From Arthrobacter sp. SPG23 (GTDB taxonomy: Bacteria > Actinomycetota > Actinomycetes > Actinomycetales > Micrococcaceae), in NCBI RefSeq assembly GCF_000876655.1, contig NZ_JYCN01000019.1, forward strand, positions 1-64,000: a DNA stretch of 64,000 nt, given 5' to 3'. The notes under the pieces are model-generated. The model was not told the origin of the DNA, searched no databases, and was given only the letters and a program-made list of their open reading frames with translations. A program made the position numbers and the translations under genes. Every line of letters begins with the position of its first letter. The first letter of the stretch is position 1. Below, piece after piece: positions 10,503 to 19,316 of the stretch.

Positions 10503-12047
10503 TCAGGCCGCAGCCGAGGCCGCTTGCCGGAGTCCCAGCGCCTGCCCGATATCGTCGAGGTCCGGGGTGTCACGGCGCGCCAGGTCCGCCAACGTCCACG
10601 CTAGGCGCAGCACGCGGTCGTATCCGCGGGCAGTAAGCACGCCGCGTTCCAGGGAGTGGTCCAGGATCCGCGTGGTGGGCGGCGCGAGGCGCAGTGCCCC
10701 GCGAAGGACACGGCCGGGCACCTGGGAGTTGGTTTCCAGTCCCAGGGGGCGGAGTCGCTCCAGCTGCCGTATCCGGGCATCCCGGACCCGTGCGGCGACC
10801 GTGGGGGTGTCTTCTTCCGCTCCTGTCCGCCCGAAATCGGCAAGCGACACCCGTTCCACCTGCAATTGGATGTCCACCCGGTCCAGCAGGGGTCCGGACA
10901 TCCGGGCCAGGTACCGGCGGCGCATCATCGGAGTGCAGGTGCAGTCGAGCCCCTTCCCCGACGCCTTTCCGCAGGGGCAGGGGTTGGCAGCCAGCACGAG
11001 TTGGAATCGTGCCGGATAGGCAGCGGTGCCGGCAGAGCGATGTATCACCAGTTCGCCACTCTCCAATGGTTGCCTGAGCGCATCAAGGACCCGCCGTTCG
11101 TATTCCGGAGCTTCGTCAAGGAACAGCACGCCACGGTGGGCCCTTGAGGCGGCGCCCGGCCGCGGCAACCCTGATCCGCCGCCGATGATGGCGGCGGCCG
11201 TGGCGCTATGGTGCGGATTTTCAAACGGCGGCCGACGCAGGAGTTGCACTGAGGCGGACGGCAGTGCACATAAGGAGTGGATGGCAGTCACCTCCATGGC
11301 CTCGGTGTCAGCCAGATCCGGCAGCAGGCCAGGGAGGCGCTCGGCGAGCATGGTCTTCCCGGCCCCGGGCGGACCGGACAGGAGTAGATGGTGGGCACCC
11401 GCGGCCGCAACTTCCAATGCCCTCCTGGCGTCCCCCTGGCCCGAGACATCGCACATATCAGGTGCCGCGAGGTCTCCGGTGGCGGCGTCACAGGAGGACT
11501 CTTCGTCCTCGGGCTCAAAGTCCAGTGCAAGCTCAAGCGGATCAGCCCCGAAGTCACATGCCAAACGGGCCAGCGTCCTGTAGCCGCGGACCCGGGCGCC
11601 GGGCACGAGCTCAGCCTCCGCCGCGTTCGCCTGCGCCACCACCACATCCGGATACCCTGCCTGCACGGCTGCCATCACGGCCGGCAGGATGCCGCGGACC
11701 GGCCTGAGCCTGCCGTCAAGGCCCAGTTCAGCGATAAACACTGTCCGTTCTGTTGAGTGGATGTCATTTGCGGCGCGGAGGACGGCCATGGTGATGGCCA
11801 GGTCGAAACCGGAGCCCCGTTTTGGCAGCGACGCGGGTATCAGGTTGGCGGTGATCTTGCGCCGGCTCAACGGGATGCCCGAGTTCTGCGCGGCGGACCG
11901 GATCCGTTCCTTTGCCTCGTTCAGCGAGGCGTCCGGCAAGCCAAGAATGACGAAGGCAGGCAGGGTCTGGCCAATGTCAGCTTCGACTTCCACGATGTAC
12001 CCGTTGAGGCCCACAAGCGCCACGGAATACGTCCTGCCCAGCGCCAT
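10503..12047 (-). CDS. comM: YifB/ComM family Mg-chelatase-like AAA+ ATPase
   Basis: 514 residues. An N-terminal ChlI-like domain (MALGRTYSVALVGLNGYIVEVEA) precedes the AAA+ core with Walker A GPPGAGKTML and a Walker B LFLDEAPE, then a C-terminal Mg-chelatase domain. ComM is a hexameric helicase that promotes branch migration during integration of transforming DNA in Vibrio. It starts immediately after the yraN stop (TAG then ATG) and is followed 10 bp later by dprA, so three DNA-uptake/processing genes are co-transcribed. Confidence 0.92.
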   Translation of the reverse strand: MALGRTYSVALVGLNGYIVEVEADIGQTLPAFVILGLPDASLNEAKERIRSAAQNSGIPLSRRKITANLIPASLPKRGSGFDLAITMAVLRAANDIHSTERTVFIAELGLDGRLRPVRGILPAVMAAVQAGYPDVVVAQANAAEAELVPGARVRGYRTLARLACDFGADPLELALDFEPEDEESSCDAATGDLAAPDMCDVSGQGDARRALEVAAAGAHHLLLSGPPGAGKTMLAERLPGLLPDLADTEAMEVTAIHSLCALPSASVQLLRRPPFENPHHSATAAAIIGGGSGLPRPGAASRAHRGVLFLDEAPEYERRVLDALRQPLESGELVIHRSAGTAAYPARFQLVLAANPCPCGKASGKGLDCTCTPMMRRRYLARMSGPLLDRVDIQLQVERVSLADFGRTGAEEDTPTVAARVRDARIRQLERLRPLGLETNSQVPGRVLRGALRLAPPTTRILDHSLERGVLTARGYDRVLRLAWTLADLARRDTPDLDDIGQALGLRQAASAAA

Positions 12048-12404
12048 CTACCCCACCCCTTTGAGGTGTTCGACGCGCGGTTGGCCGACGCCGTCATCAA
12101 GGACGGCGATAACGTCTACGCGGCGGAAGGGCATCCGGAGTTCGTGGTCGCGGCACCATGCCGAAGCGAGCCGGTGCAGCCGGGCCAGTTTGGCAATCCC
12201 CACGGCTTCGAAAGGATGCCCGTAGGCCAGGGATGTGCGTGTTTTCACTTCGGCGATGACGAGCGCGTCGCCGTCCAGTGCCACGATGTCGATTTCGCCC
12301 TCGGAACAGCGCCAGTTGCGGTCGACGATCCGCATGCCCTCTGATTCCAGATATCCGGCAGCGAGTTCTTCACCGCGCCGGCCAAGCAAGTCTTTGGCTC
12401 TCAT
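12048..12404 (-). CDS. yraN: YraN/UPF0102 family endonuclease-fold protein
   Basis: 118 residues of the UPF0102 family, which has a restriction-endonuclease-like fold. The conserved core is seen: GRRGEELAAGYL near the N-terminus, then GEIDIVALDGDALVIAEVKTR with the acidic and Lys residues of the PD-(D/E)XK motif. Start ATG 12404 has GGAGG 5 nt upstream; a longer in-frame start 15 nt earlier lies inside that site. Directly abuts comM. The cellular role is unknown; the neighbourhood points to DNA metabolism. Confidence 0.9.
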   Translation of the reverse strand: MRAKDLLGRRGEELAAGYLESEGMRIVDRNWRCSEGEIDIVALDGDALVIAEVKTRTSLAYGHPFEAVGIAKLARLHRLASAWCRDHELRMPFRRVDVIAVLDDGVGQPRVEHLKGVG

Positions 12405-12617
12405 AGTTACCTCCGCCACCAGCCTGCGGGAGGGGCGGAGGCACGCATACCGGCGGAAGCCGCTATGTGGGAAACCTTGGCAATCAGGTGCTGTGGAGGA
12501 GGGGTTGGCAATGGCCTTGCGGCCACCGCGCGCGGTTCACTGCAGACGAATCAGGTCAGGCACTTCAGTGCCTGGAGCGGCACTGGGCCGAAGCCGGCCG
12601 GACCCGGGCGGAACGCG

Positions 12618-12728
12618 CTAGGCGCGGGTTCCGCAGCGCATGCAATGGGCAGACTGGTGCGGCCGCTCATCGTAGAAGCCGGCATGGCTGCTCCAGATGT
12701 GCCCTAAGAACCAGCAGAGTATTTTCAT
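12618..12728 (-). CDS. 36-residue Cys/His microprotein, DUF1660-like zinc-binding candidate
   Basis: Read on the minus strand, ATG at 12728 to TAG at 12618 gives a 36-residue peptide that starts MKILCWFLGHIW and ends HCMRCGTRA. Cys5, His10, Cys29 and Cys32 form a C-x4-H ... C-x2-C pattern resembling the small DUF1660 zinc-binding proteins. A GAGAAG Shine-Dalgarno lies 8 nt before the ATG. Codon use includes AAA, ATA and TTA, unlike its GC-rich neighbours. It lies in the 603-bp gap between DUF2469 and yraN. The stop codon falls in the loop of a GC-rich hairpin (about 12609-12633), and a second perfect 8-bp hairpin (12557-12574) follows and may end the transcript. Function unknown; resemblance is by eye. 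Confidence 0.65.
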   Translation of the reverse strand: MKILCWFLGHIWSSHAGFYDERPHQSAHCMRCGTRA

Positions 12729-13007
12729 GGTGAGATCTTCTCTGATTTCAGCCGGGTAGGCAGTGCCAGTACGAGTCCGCGGCGCTCGACTCAAGCACCG
12801 CCGGTATTTGTCTGCACGACGCGGGACTCCTCCGCATCGCGGTGGCCGTCGGAACAGAACTACGAATCAATCCCTTACAGTAGTCTCCCGCCAAGGACGG
12901 CAGGGATACCAGACCCCGGACAAAAAACAGGTAGTGCAGGCCGCTGATCCGGTGGTCGGGTGGCCGGCTCAGGTGTGCAGCTCAGGTGCCCGGGCCAGCC
13001 CGCCGCG
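12729..13007. other. 279-bp gap without a recognisable gene
   Basis: Between DUF2469 and the microprotein. I see no convincing coding frame, tRNA, RNase P, SRP or tmRNA signature. It probably holds the microprotein's promoter, but no clear -35/-10 pair stands out. Confidence 0.4.
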
Positions 13008-13334
13008 TCAGTTGCCGAGATCAACGTCCTTGGGAAGGGCCAGTTCCTCATTGCGGGGCAGCTCTTCCACGTTGACGTCCTTGAACGTGATCACCCGGAC
13101 GCTCTTGACGAACCGGGCCGAGCGGTAGACGTCCCACACCCAGGCGTCCTGGAGGGTGAGGTCGAAATAGACTTCGCCGTCGGCGCTTCGCGCCTGAAGG
13201 TCCACGTGGTTGGCGAGGTAGAAACGCCGTTCGGTCTCGACTACGTAGCTGAACAGCCCGACGACGTCACGGTATTCGCGGTAGAGCTGCAGCTCCATGT
13301 CGGTTTCATAGTTCTCAAGATCCTCGGCACTCAT
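13008..13334 (-). CDS. DUF2469 domain-containing protein
   Basis: 108 residues, a typical DUF2469 length. Begins MSAEDLENYETDMELQLYRE and carries the conserved VVETERRFYLANHVDL segment. The family is nearly confined to actinobacteria and sits beside rnhB and yraN, as here; its function is unknown. Start ATG 13334 has GATGGAA just upstream. The in-frame extension to 13571 is antisense to nothing real and runs into rnhB, so it is rejected. Confidence 0.93.
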   Translation of the reverse strand: MSAEDLENYETDMELQLYREYRDVVGLFSYVVETERRFYLANHVDLQARSADGEVYFDLTLQDAWVWDVYRSARFVKSVRVITFKDVNVEELPRNEELALPKDVDLGN

Positions 13335-13389
13335 GGTTCCATCTTGCACTATTCCGCGCGGCCCCGCGGCCAGGGGCAGGGAACCGGGC

Positions 13390-14055
13390 TTAGAGAATCT
13401 GCCAGCTGACCCGGTGGTAGGGCGTCGGTCCGGCGGCTTTGAGGGCTTCTTTATGGATGGCCGTCCCATAGCCCTTGTTTTCGTTCCAGCCGAAAGAAGG
13501 GTACTCCTCGTGCAGCGACCGCATGAGCCGGTCCCGCTCCACCTTGGCCAGGATGCTGGCGGCAGCCACACTCAGGCACTGCATGTCCGCTTTGACAAGC
13601 GTATGGACCGGGGCGTCACAGCCCGGACCGGCCGGTGCGTCGTCGAACAGGGAGGGCTGCGCCTCGGGCGATAGCCAATTGTGGCTGCCGTCGAGAAGCA
13701 CCACGTCCGGGGTGACGCCGCCGGCCAGGATCTGGAGCCAGGCCCGGGTCCCGGCGGTGCGCAGGGCCGCGATGATGCCCATGGCGTCGATCTCGCCGGC
13801 CGACGCATGCCCCACCGCCGATGCGACGCTCCAGCTGCGCACCAGGGGCTCCAGCCGTTCACGGTCGGACTCCTTAAGGAGCTTGCTGTCCCGGACGTCG
13901 TCAAGGAGCACGGGACGGCTCAGGTCCACGACGGCAATTCCGACCGTGACCGGCCCCGCGATGGCTCCCCTGCCGACCTCGTCAATGCCGGCCAGCAAAC
14001 GTGCACCGGAACTCAGAAAGCGGTGCTCATAGTCGAGGGTTGGTGCGAGGGACAT
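13390..14055 (-). CDS. rnhB: Ribonuclease HII
   Basis: Removes RNA, including single misincorporated ribonucleotides, from RNA-DNA hybrids. 221 residues. The hallmark [14 protein letters not shown] at about residues 23-36 supplies the first Asp and Glu; a further Asp lies in [10 protein letters not shown] and the motif [12 protein letters not shown] is conserved. Start ATG 14055 shares one nucleotide with the lepB stop (TAATG), a tight translational coupling. The longer frame upstream would overlap lepB and is rejected. Confidence 0.94.
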   Translation of the reverse strand: MSLAPTLDYEHRFLSSGARLLAGIDEVGRGAIAGPVTVGIAVVDLSRPVLLDDVRDSKLLKESDRERLEPLVRSWSVASAVGHASAGEIDAMGIIAALRTAGTRAWLQILAGGVTPDVVLLDGSHNWLSPEAQPSLFDDAPAGPGCDAPVHTLVKADMQCLSVAAASILAKVERDRLMRSLHEEYPSFGWNENKGYGTAIHKEALKAAGPTPYHRVSWQIL

Positions 14056-14966
14056 TATTTTCCAGCCGGTGCGGGAACGTTCCGGAACACATCGGGATAG
14101 TTGCCCAGTCCTGTGATCCTGTTCAGGGGCCATGCGATAACGGCCGCCTTGCCCTCAATATCCGGCATGTCGACGAACCCGCCGTTGACCTCCTGGTGCG
14201 CACGGGAGTCAGCCGAGTGATTGCGGTTGTCGCCCATGACCCAGATCTTGCCGGCCGGAACGACCACATCGAAGTTGCGGATGTCCGGCACCTCGGCCGG
14301 GTTGATGTACGTTTCGTCGACAGGCTGGCCGTTGATGGTGAGTTTGCCGCCGGCGTCACAGCACACTACGTGGTCTCCCGGCAGGCCGATGGCGCGCTTG
14401 ACCAGGTGCTGCTCGGAGTTGTCCGGGAGCAGGCCGACGAAGGTGAGGCCGTCCTGGACCCAGGTGAAGGGGCCGTCAGCCTTCTCGGGTGAAGGCACCA
14501 GCCACCCCTTGGTGTCCTTGAACACCACAACGTCCCCGCGCTCAAGGGCAAAAGGTTCAGGAACGAGCAGGTTGACGAAGATGCGGTCGTTCACATCGAG
14601 CGTGTTGACCATGGACTCCGACGGGATGTAGAACGCACGGAACAGGAAGGTCTTGATCAGGAAGGACAGCACTACGGCGATGGCCACCACCGTGAGGACC
14701 TCTTTGACCCAGAGGTACACCGGACCGTGGGCTTTGCCTTCTTTGGCAGGCTTTGAGGGGCCGGCCTTCGAATGCGCGCCGTGCGAACCGGCAGCCCTGC
14801 TCCCGGCTCCGGCGGGCAAGCCGTCTTCTGCCGACGGACCAGCAGGCGCGCCGGACGGAAGAGCGGTTTCCCCGTCCGTGGCAGTCCCTGCTTTGTCGCG
14901 TGCAGCCGGGTCGCGTCCGGCGTCGTGCTTGAACGGATCAGGAGTCCGGGGGTCGGTCTCGGGCAT
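14055..14966 (-). CDS. lepB: Signal peptidase I (first of two, long N-terminal tail)
   Basis: Cleaves signal peptides of Sec/Tat substrates. 303 residues. Residues 1-80 are a low-complexity Pro/Ala/Gly-rich cytosolic tail; one membrane segment follows (about 88-112). The Ser-Lys dyad is Ser118 (YIPSESM) and Lys190 ([12 protein letters not shown]). It starts directly after the stop of a second signal peptidase gene (TAG then ATG) and overlaps rnhB by 1 nt. The long tail and extra residues separate it from its neighbour, suggesting division of labour rather than a recent copy. Confidence 0.94.
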   Translation of the reverse strand: MPETDPRTPDPFKHDAGRDPAARDKAGTATDGETALPSGAPAGPSAEDGLPAGAGSRAAGSHGAHSKAGPSKPAKEGKAHGPVYLWVKEVLTVVAIAVVLSFLIKTFLFRAFYIPSESMVNTLDVNDRIFVNLLVPEPFALERGDVVVFKDTKGWLVPSPEKADGPFTWVQDGLTFVGLLPDNSEQHLVKRAIGLPGDHVVCCDAGGKLTINGQPVDETYINPAEVPDIRNFDVVVPAGKIWVMGDNRNHSADSRAHQEVNGGFVDMPDIEGKAAVIAWPLNRITGLGNYPDVFRNVPAPAGK

Positions 14967-15644
14967 CTACTGTCCGTCCTTCGTCGTCGTGCTTTTTTCT
15001 GCGGGCCGGGGCACGGCCGCAAATCTGTCGAGTGGCCAGATGATCTGGACCGGCCTGCCGATCACCCGGTCCAGGGGCACCATGCCGCCGCCCGGCGCGC
15101 CCAGCAGGCTTCGGGAGTCGGCGGACATGGAACGGTGGTCTCCAAGCAACCATAACCGTCCGGCGGGAACTATCACGCTGAACTTCTGCTTGCTCGCAAC
15201 GTCTCCGCCATAGAGGTATGGTTCCCCAAGCACCTGACCGTTCACTGTGAGCCGCTGCTGGTCATCGCAGCAGACCACATGATCCCCGGGCATCCCGATA
15301 ACCCGCTTTATGTAGGTTGTATCACTGCCCGTGATGCCAAGCCAGTGGCCCGCCGCCGCGGCGGCGTCCTGGAGCGGGCCGTTGCCGCTGTTGAGCGGAG
15401 CGAACGTCCCGCGGCCGTCGAAGACCACGACGTCGCCGCGCCGGACAGGCTCGGCCTGGAAGTCGGTGCGGGAAACCAGGATCCTGTCCCCCGCGCCGAA
15501 GAGCGGCTCCATGGAGGCGGAAGGTATGTAGTAGACGTCCAGCCAGAGGGCGCGGACAAGTCCGCTGATCAGGACGGCAAGCGCCAGTGCCGGCAATGCA
15601 AAACGCCAGCCCGGTTTCCTGGGCTGGCGTTTTGACTGGTCCAT
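14967..15644 (-). CDS. lepB: Signal peptidase I (second, compact form)
   Basis: 225 residues with one N-terminal membrane segment (about 14-38). Catalytic Ser44 (YIPSASMEPLF) and Lys113 (YIKRVIGMPGDH) are intact. It precedes the longer lepB with no gap. Identity to the neighbour is mainly in the catalytic boxes, so the pair is an old duplication. It lies 84 bp downstream of rplS and may use that transcript. Confidence 0.93.
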   Translation of the reverse strand: MDQSKRQPRKPGWRFALPALALAVLISGLVRALWLDVYYIPSASMEPLFGAGDRILVSRTDFQAEPVRRGDVVVFDGRGTFAPLNSGNGPLQDAAAAAGHWLGITGSDTTYIKRVIGMPGDHVVCCDDQQRLTVNGQVLGEPYLYGGDVASKQKFSVIVPAGRLWLLGDHRSMSADSRSLLGAPGGGMVPLDRVIGRPVQIIWPLDRFAAVPRPAEKSTTTKDGQ

Positions 15645-15727
15645 AATCCGTATCCTGTGGCGCTCTTGCGGAAGGCTCCGGCGCGGGCCGGATCCGAATT
15701 TTGGACCCGCCGTGGAAGTCCGGGGAC

Positions 15728-16087
15728 TTACTTGGCGGTGCTGAAGTCGCGCTTTTCCTTGATCTTCGCGGCCTTACCGCGCAGTGCACGCATGTAGTAA
15801 AGCTTGGCGCGGCGGACGTCACCCTTGGTGACGACCTCGATCTTGTCGATGATCGGGGAGTGTACCGGGAAGGTACGCTCTACGCCGACACCGAAGGATA
15901 CCTTGCGGACAGTGAAGGTTTCGCGGATGCCGTCGCCCTGGCGGCCCAGGACGAAGCCCTGGAATACCTGGACACGGGAGTTCTTGCCTTCGATGATGTT
16001 CACGTGAACCTTGAGGGTGTCACCCGCGCGGAACTGGGGAACATCGGTGCGCAGCGAGGCTGCATCTACGGTATCGAGGATATGCAT
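15728..16087 (-). CDS. rplS: 50S ribosomal protein L19
   Basis: 119 residues at the 30S-50S interface. Begins [19 protein letters not shown] and contains [16 protein letters not shown] and [20 protein letters not shown]. Start ATG 16087 has AGGAG 9 nt upstream; in-frame codons upstream add residues foreign to L19. It is separated from trmD by 258 bp. Confidence 0.96.
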   Translation of the reverse strand: MHILDTVDAASLRTDVPQFRAGDTLKVHVNIIEGKNSRVQVFQGFVLGRQGDGIRETFTVRKVSFGVGVERTFPVHSPIIDKIEVVTKGDVRRAKLYYMRALRGKAAKIKEKRDFSTAK

Positions 16088-16292
16088 TGATCCACTCCTG
16101 GTGAACGCCACAGGTCATCCACTTTGGGTCACGGCGGCCAAGCCCGGGAACAGGCCCGGAAATCACTGCCGAAAATTTTCTGATCCGGCTCCGTCACTGA
16201 TTGACGGGACCGGGGTGCCGGGCTGTTGGTGGCGCTCCCCCTGTGGCAGGTGCGCACCCAGCAGGCACAAGGACTAATTTTGCCACATCCGG

Positions 16293-16310
16293 CGGATTCC
16301 GGCGAATCCG
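16293..16310 (-). terminator. Weak hairpin between trmD and rplS
   Basis: On the minus strand CGGATTC-GCCG-GAATCCG forms a perfect 7-bp stem 36 bp after the trmD stop, followed by a short GGCAAAATT. It could partly terminate the rpsP-trmD transcript before rplS. The remaining roughly 200 bp upstream of rplS show no gene and presumably contain its promoter. Confidence 0.35.
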
Positions 16311-16345
16311 GAGCCGTGTGACGGCGGCGGCAGTTCCGCGGGCGG

Positions 16346-17170
16346 TCAGCCGTCCGCCGGTGCGCCGTTCCCGTCCATCTCCGGGCGGAGCCTCAGGCGG
16401 CCGTCGACGACGTCGTACCCCAGGTCCCCGAGCGCGGTGCGGTCGGCACGGGGAAGATTGCCGGCGTCGAACGCTGCGAGGAGGTCGGGTCGGCGGTCAG
16501 CGGTCCTGCGGTATTGCTGGTGGCGGCGCCACTGGGCGATCTTGCCGTGGTTGCCGCTGAGCAATACCGGCGGAACGTCGCGGTCCCGCCAGCTGGAAGG
16601 CTTGGTGTAGACGGGGTATTCCAGCAGGCCGTCCGAGTGTGATTCCTCAACGAGCGACTCCGGGTTGCCCACGACACCCGGCAGGAGCCGCACGATCGCT
16701 TCCGTCATGGCCAGCACGGCCACTTCGCCGCCATTGAGGACGTAGTCCCCCAGGCTCATGGGCCGGACCGTGAAGTGCTCTTCCGCCCACTCGATGACCC
16801 GCTCGTCAATGCCCTCGTACCGGCCGCAGGCGAATACCAGCTGGTCCTCGCCGGCAAGCTCGTGTGCCAGCGCCTGGGTGAACCGCTCCCCCGCCGGCGA
16901 CGGCACGATCAGCACCGGCTTGCGGGCCGCGTCACCTTCCCGGGCTGCCGCGACGGACCCGAGCGCCTGCGCCCACGGTTCCGCTTTCATGACCATGCCG
17001 GCCCCGCCGCCATACGGAGTGTCGTCCACCGACCGGTGTTTATCCGTGGTGAAATCCCGGAGATCATGCACGTTCAATTCCAGGATGCCGTCCTGGCGGG
17101 CCTTCCCGATCAAGGAAAGCTCCAGGGGGGCGAGATACTCCGGGAAGATGCTGACGACGTCGATCCTCAT
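16346..17170 (-). CDS. trmD: tRNA (guanine-N1)-methyltransferase TrmD
   Basis: Makes m1G37 in tRNAs, preventing frameshifts. 274 residues with a SPOUT knot. Begins [13 protein letters not shown]; the conserved [14 protein letters not shown] and [11 protein letters not shown] motifs and the knot segment [11 protein letters not shown] are present. It starts immediately after the rimM stop codon, so the two are coupled. Confidence 0.96.
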   Translation of the reverse strand: MRIDVVSIFPEYLAPLELSLIGKARQDGILELNVHDLRDFTTDKHRSVDDTPYGGGAGMVMKAEPWAQALGSVAAAREGDAARKPVLIVPSPAGERFTQALAHELAGEDQLVFACGRYEGIDERVIEWAEEHFTVRPMSLGDYVLNGGEVAVLAMTEAIVRLLPGVVGNPESLVEESHSDGLLEYPVYTKPSSWRDRDVPPVLLSGNHGKIAQWRRHQQYRRTADRRPDLLAAFDAGNLPRADRTALGDLGYDVVDGRLRLRPEMDGNGAPADG

Positions 17171-17764
17171 TTAGGTGTTGTCTCCGGCCTCGGTCTTGCC
17201 CGGCTCGGCATCGCCCTGCTCCGTGTCGCCGGCACCCGGCGTATCGTCTGACTCGTCAACGTTGATCTCGAACAGGCCTGGCGGCGGGGTGACCAGGATG
17301 TACTTCCCGCCAACGTTGACCTCAGGCACGATCTCCTCGACGAAGGGGATCAGGATCTCACTGCCGTCCGGCGCCTCCACCACGATGAGGTCCTGGACCG
17401 GCAGCGTGCGGAGTCCGGAAACCTTGCCGACGACGGCGTCGCCAACGCGGACGTCGAGGCCGACGAGCTCATGTTCATACCAGCCCTCGTCGTCGTCCTC
17501 GTCAAGCTCTTCGGTCTCGATGAAGAGTTTGGCGCCGCGCAGGGCTTCGGCCTGGTTGCGGGTGTCGATGCCTTCAAAGCCCAGCAGCAGGATGTCCTTG
17601 TTCCAGCGGGCACTGTCCACGGTGAGCATCCCCACCGAGGCGGGCTCAACCAGGAATTGCGTGCCCGGAATGAAACGGTCCTCCGGCGCGTCGGTCAGGA
17701 CCTGGACGGTCACTTCGCCGCGGATGCCGTGGGGTTTGCCGATTCGTGCCACCTGAAGCTGCAT
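17171..17764 (-). CDS. rimM: Ribosome maturation factor RimM
   Basis: Helps 30S maturation by binding S19. 197 residues. The N-terminal domain begins LQVARIGKPHGIRGEV; the C-terminal PRC-barrel includes VGKVSGLRTLPVQDLIVV and LIPFVEEIVPEV. An acidic tail rich in Asp, Glu and Gly follows and is not part of the fold. Shine-Dalgarno AGAGGAAC lies before ATG 17764. A hairpin with a T run separates it from khpA. Confidence 0.95.
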   Translation of the reverse strand: MQLQVARIGKPHGIRGEVTVQVLTDAPEDRFIPGTQFLVEPASVGMLTVDSARWNKDILLLGFEGIDTRNQAEALRGAKLFIETEELDEDDDEGWYEHELVGLDVRVGDAVVGKVSGLRTLPVQDLIVVEAPDGSEILIPFVEEIVPEVNVGGKYILVTPPPGLFEINVDESDDTPGAGDTEQGDAEPGKTEAGDNT

Positions 17765-17857
17765 CTGTTCCTCTGTTCGGGTTTGATCTGTTGTGGTGCT
17801 GCCTGCGGCGGGTGCCGCTGCGGGCCCGCCGCGGCGGTTTCCTGCTGAAAACAGTGC

Positions 17858-17888
17858 GGCCCCTCCACCATAATCTGGTGAAGGGGCC
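17858..17888 (-). terminator. Terminator/attenuator hairpin between khpA and rimM
   Basis: Arms of 13 nt (GGCCCC... with one A-C mismatch) around a 5-nt loop. In the direction of transcription the hairpin is followed by GCACTGTTTTC, a short T run. It would end or thin out rpsP-khpA transcripts before rimM. Confidence 0.6.
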
Positions 17889-17915
17889 GGACTTGAGACA
17901 AATAGTGCGGGGCGT

Positions 17916-18158
17916 TTACCGGCGGCGGTCGGTGTCGACGACGTCGACCCTGACCTGTTCGCCGCCGGCCAGCGCCGCCACGACGGTGCGCAGTGCGCGT
18001 GCCGTGCGGCCCTGACGACCGATCACCCGTCCGAGGTCGTCCTGGTGAACTCGCACCTCGAGGGTGTCCCCGCGGCGGTTGTTCTTGGCGCTGACCTTGA
18101 CGTCCTCGGGACTGTCAACGATCCCGCGGACAAGGTGTTCGAGCGCTTCTGCCAGCAA
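17916..18158 (-). CDS. khpA: KH-domain RNA-binding protein KhpA
   Basis: 80 residues, one type II KH domain with the GRVIGRQGRTARALRTVV loop. KhpA partners with KhpB/Jag and affects cell division and sRNA networks in Gram-positives. The start is TTG at 18158, 1 nt after the rpsP stop (TAA-A-TTG); a weak GAGG lies about 11 nt upstream, so translation probably depends on rpsP. Gene order rpsP-khpA-rimM-trmD is standard. Confidence 0.92.
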   Translation of the reverse strand: MLAEALEHLVRGIVDSPEDVKVSAKNNRRGDTLEVRVHQDDLGRVIGRQGRTARALRTVVAALAGGEQVRVDVVDTDRRR

Positions 18159-18159
18159 T

Positions 18160-18582
18160 TTACTCAGCCTCGGTGGTCTCTGCTTCAGCTTCGGTGGAAG
18201 CTTCGGCTGCCTCGTCCTTCTTGGCCTTCTTGGTGATGGCTTCCGGGATGATCACGGAACCCTTTTCCGGGGTAACGAAGGCAGGCTTGGACTCCTTGGT
18301 CTTCAAGGTGCCCTCCTGGCCCGGGAGACCCTTGAACTTCTGCCAGTCACCGGTGATCTTGAGGATCGCGGCGACCTGCTCGGACGGCTGTGCGCCGACG
18401 CCGAGCCAGTACTGGGCACGGTCCGTGTCCACCTCGATGTACGAGGGCTCTTCGGTGGGGTGGTACTTGCCGATCTCTTCGATCGCACGGCCGTCACGCT
18501 TGGAGCGTGCGTCCATGACAACGATGCGGTAGTACGGTGCGCGCATCTTACCAAAGCGCTTAAGGCGAATCTTTACGGCCAC
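18160..18582 (-). CDS. rpsP: 30S ribosomal protein S16
   Basis: 140 residues: the S16 fold ([21 protein letters not shown] near the N-terminus, then [21 protein letters not shown]) followed by an Ala/Glu/Lys/Thr-rich C-terminal tail of about 40 residues that is typical of high-GC actinobacteria. I start at GTG 18582, which gives the usual [14 protein letters not shown] lies 12 nt upstream. First gene of the rpsP-khpA(-rimM-trmD) transcript; its promoter should lie within 18583-18767, where no gene is seen. Confidence 0.95.
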   Translation of the reverse strand: MAVKIRLKRFGKMRAPYYRIVVMDARSKRDGRAIEEIGKYHPTEEPSYIEVDTDRAQYWLGVGAQPSEQVAAILKITGDWQKFKGLPGQEGTLKTKESKPAFVTPEKGSVIIPEAITKKAKKDEAAEASTEAEAETTEAE

Positions 18583-18767
18583 TTTTGTGGTCACTCCTGT
18601 TTCTGAAACGGGGTCGAGCCCGGCGTTCTGCACCCGTGGGGCGGGCCGTACTAGGGGGTTCTAAAAGGACAAGATCCGGACGCGGAGAGAGGGGCCACGC
18701 AGATCAAGTACCTGTTCATTGTGCCAGATCGACGCCGGGATTTCGACTTGACACACGCCGGCCCCCT

Positions 18768-19205
18768 TCAGGACGACCAGACGTACAGGCCTGTCCGGGT
18801 GTTCGGGTCCACGCTTCCGGCCATGTTCGCGAGGCGCCGGACATAGCCGACGGCCTCTTCGGCACCAAAAGGCATGTCCTCTTCGGCCGCCCACCGGGCG
18901 GCCACGTCCTCCAGGACATCGCCCTCCCCTTCGGTTTCGTAGCTGAGGAGGTCCGCGAGCGCCCGGACCATGGCGGCCGGCACTCCGAGGAGGGAATCGC
19001 TGGCTACGTCCACCATGGCGAGCTCGTAATCGGCGCCCGATGCGTGCACTGCCGCTCCGGCCAGATCTCCCAGCTGCTCGATCTCGAAATCGCTGATATC
19101 CGGAATCCGAAGCGCGTCCGGAGCGGCAGGGCCCCCGCCGTCGAGAGCCGCCGCGCGCTTAAGTGCCCCATCGTGGGTGGAAACAAAGATTTCGGTATAA
19201 CCCAT
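18768..19205 (-). CDS. Hypothetical acidic protein
   Basis: 145 residues, no signal peptide or membrane segment, rich in Ala, Asp and Glu. I do not recognise the family. The N-terminus MGYTEIFVSTHDGALKRAAAL and the C-terminal YVRRLANMAGSVDPNTRTGLYVW look like a compact cytosolic fold. Start ATG 19205 has GAGG 10 nt upstream; an ATG 15 nt earlier is less well placed. Lies between rpsP and the VOC gene on the same strand with gaps over 100 bp, so probably transcribed alone. Confidence 0.75.
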   Translation of the reverse strand: MGYTEIFVSTHDGALKRAAALDGGGPAAPDALRIPDISDFEIEQLGDLAGAAVHASGADYELAMVDVASDSLLGVPAAMVRALADLLSYETEGEGDVLEDVAARWAAEEDMPFGAEEAVGYVRRLANMAGSVDPNTRTGLYVWSS

Positions 19206-19316
19206 GGAAATGATCCTCATTCGATCGGCGGCGTGATGGTCCGGCGGCCAGCTTCGCAGCCGCCCCGGACTTCCGGGTTCAGCCTAACCCAGAAGGACGC
19301 GCAGGTCAGCGCCGCT

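Noticed and set aside
12465-12733. Plus-strand frames of 80-88 codons in the DUF2469-yraN gap
   Set aside because: No ribosome site and no family resemblance; they overlap the minus-strand microprotein, which has a better signal.
12420-13007. RNase P RNA, tmRNA, SRP RNA or 6S RNA in the large gap
   Set aside because: None of their conserved core sequences is present; only isolated hairpins are seen.
16088-16345. L19-type leader riboregulator before rplS
   Set aside because: No recognisable match to known L19 leader structures; only one weak hairpin.
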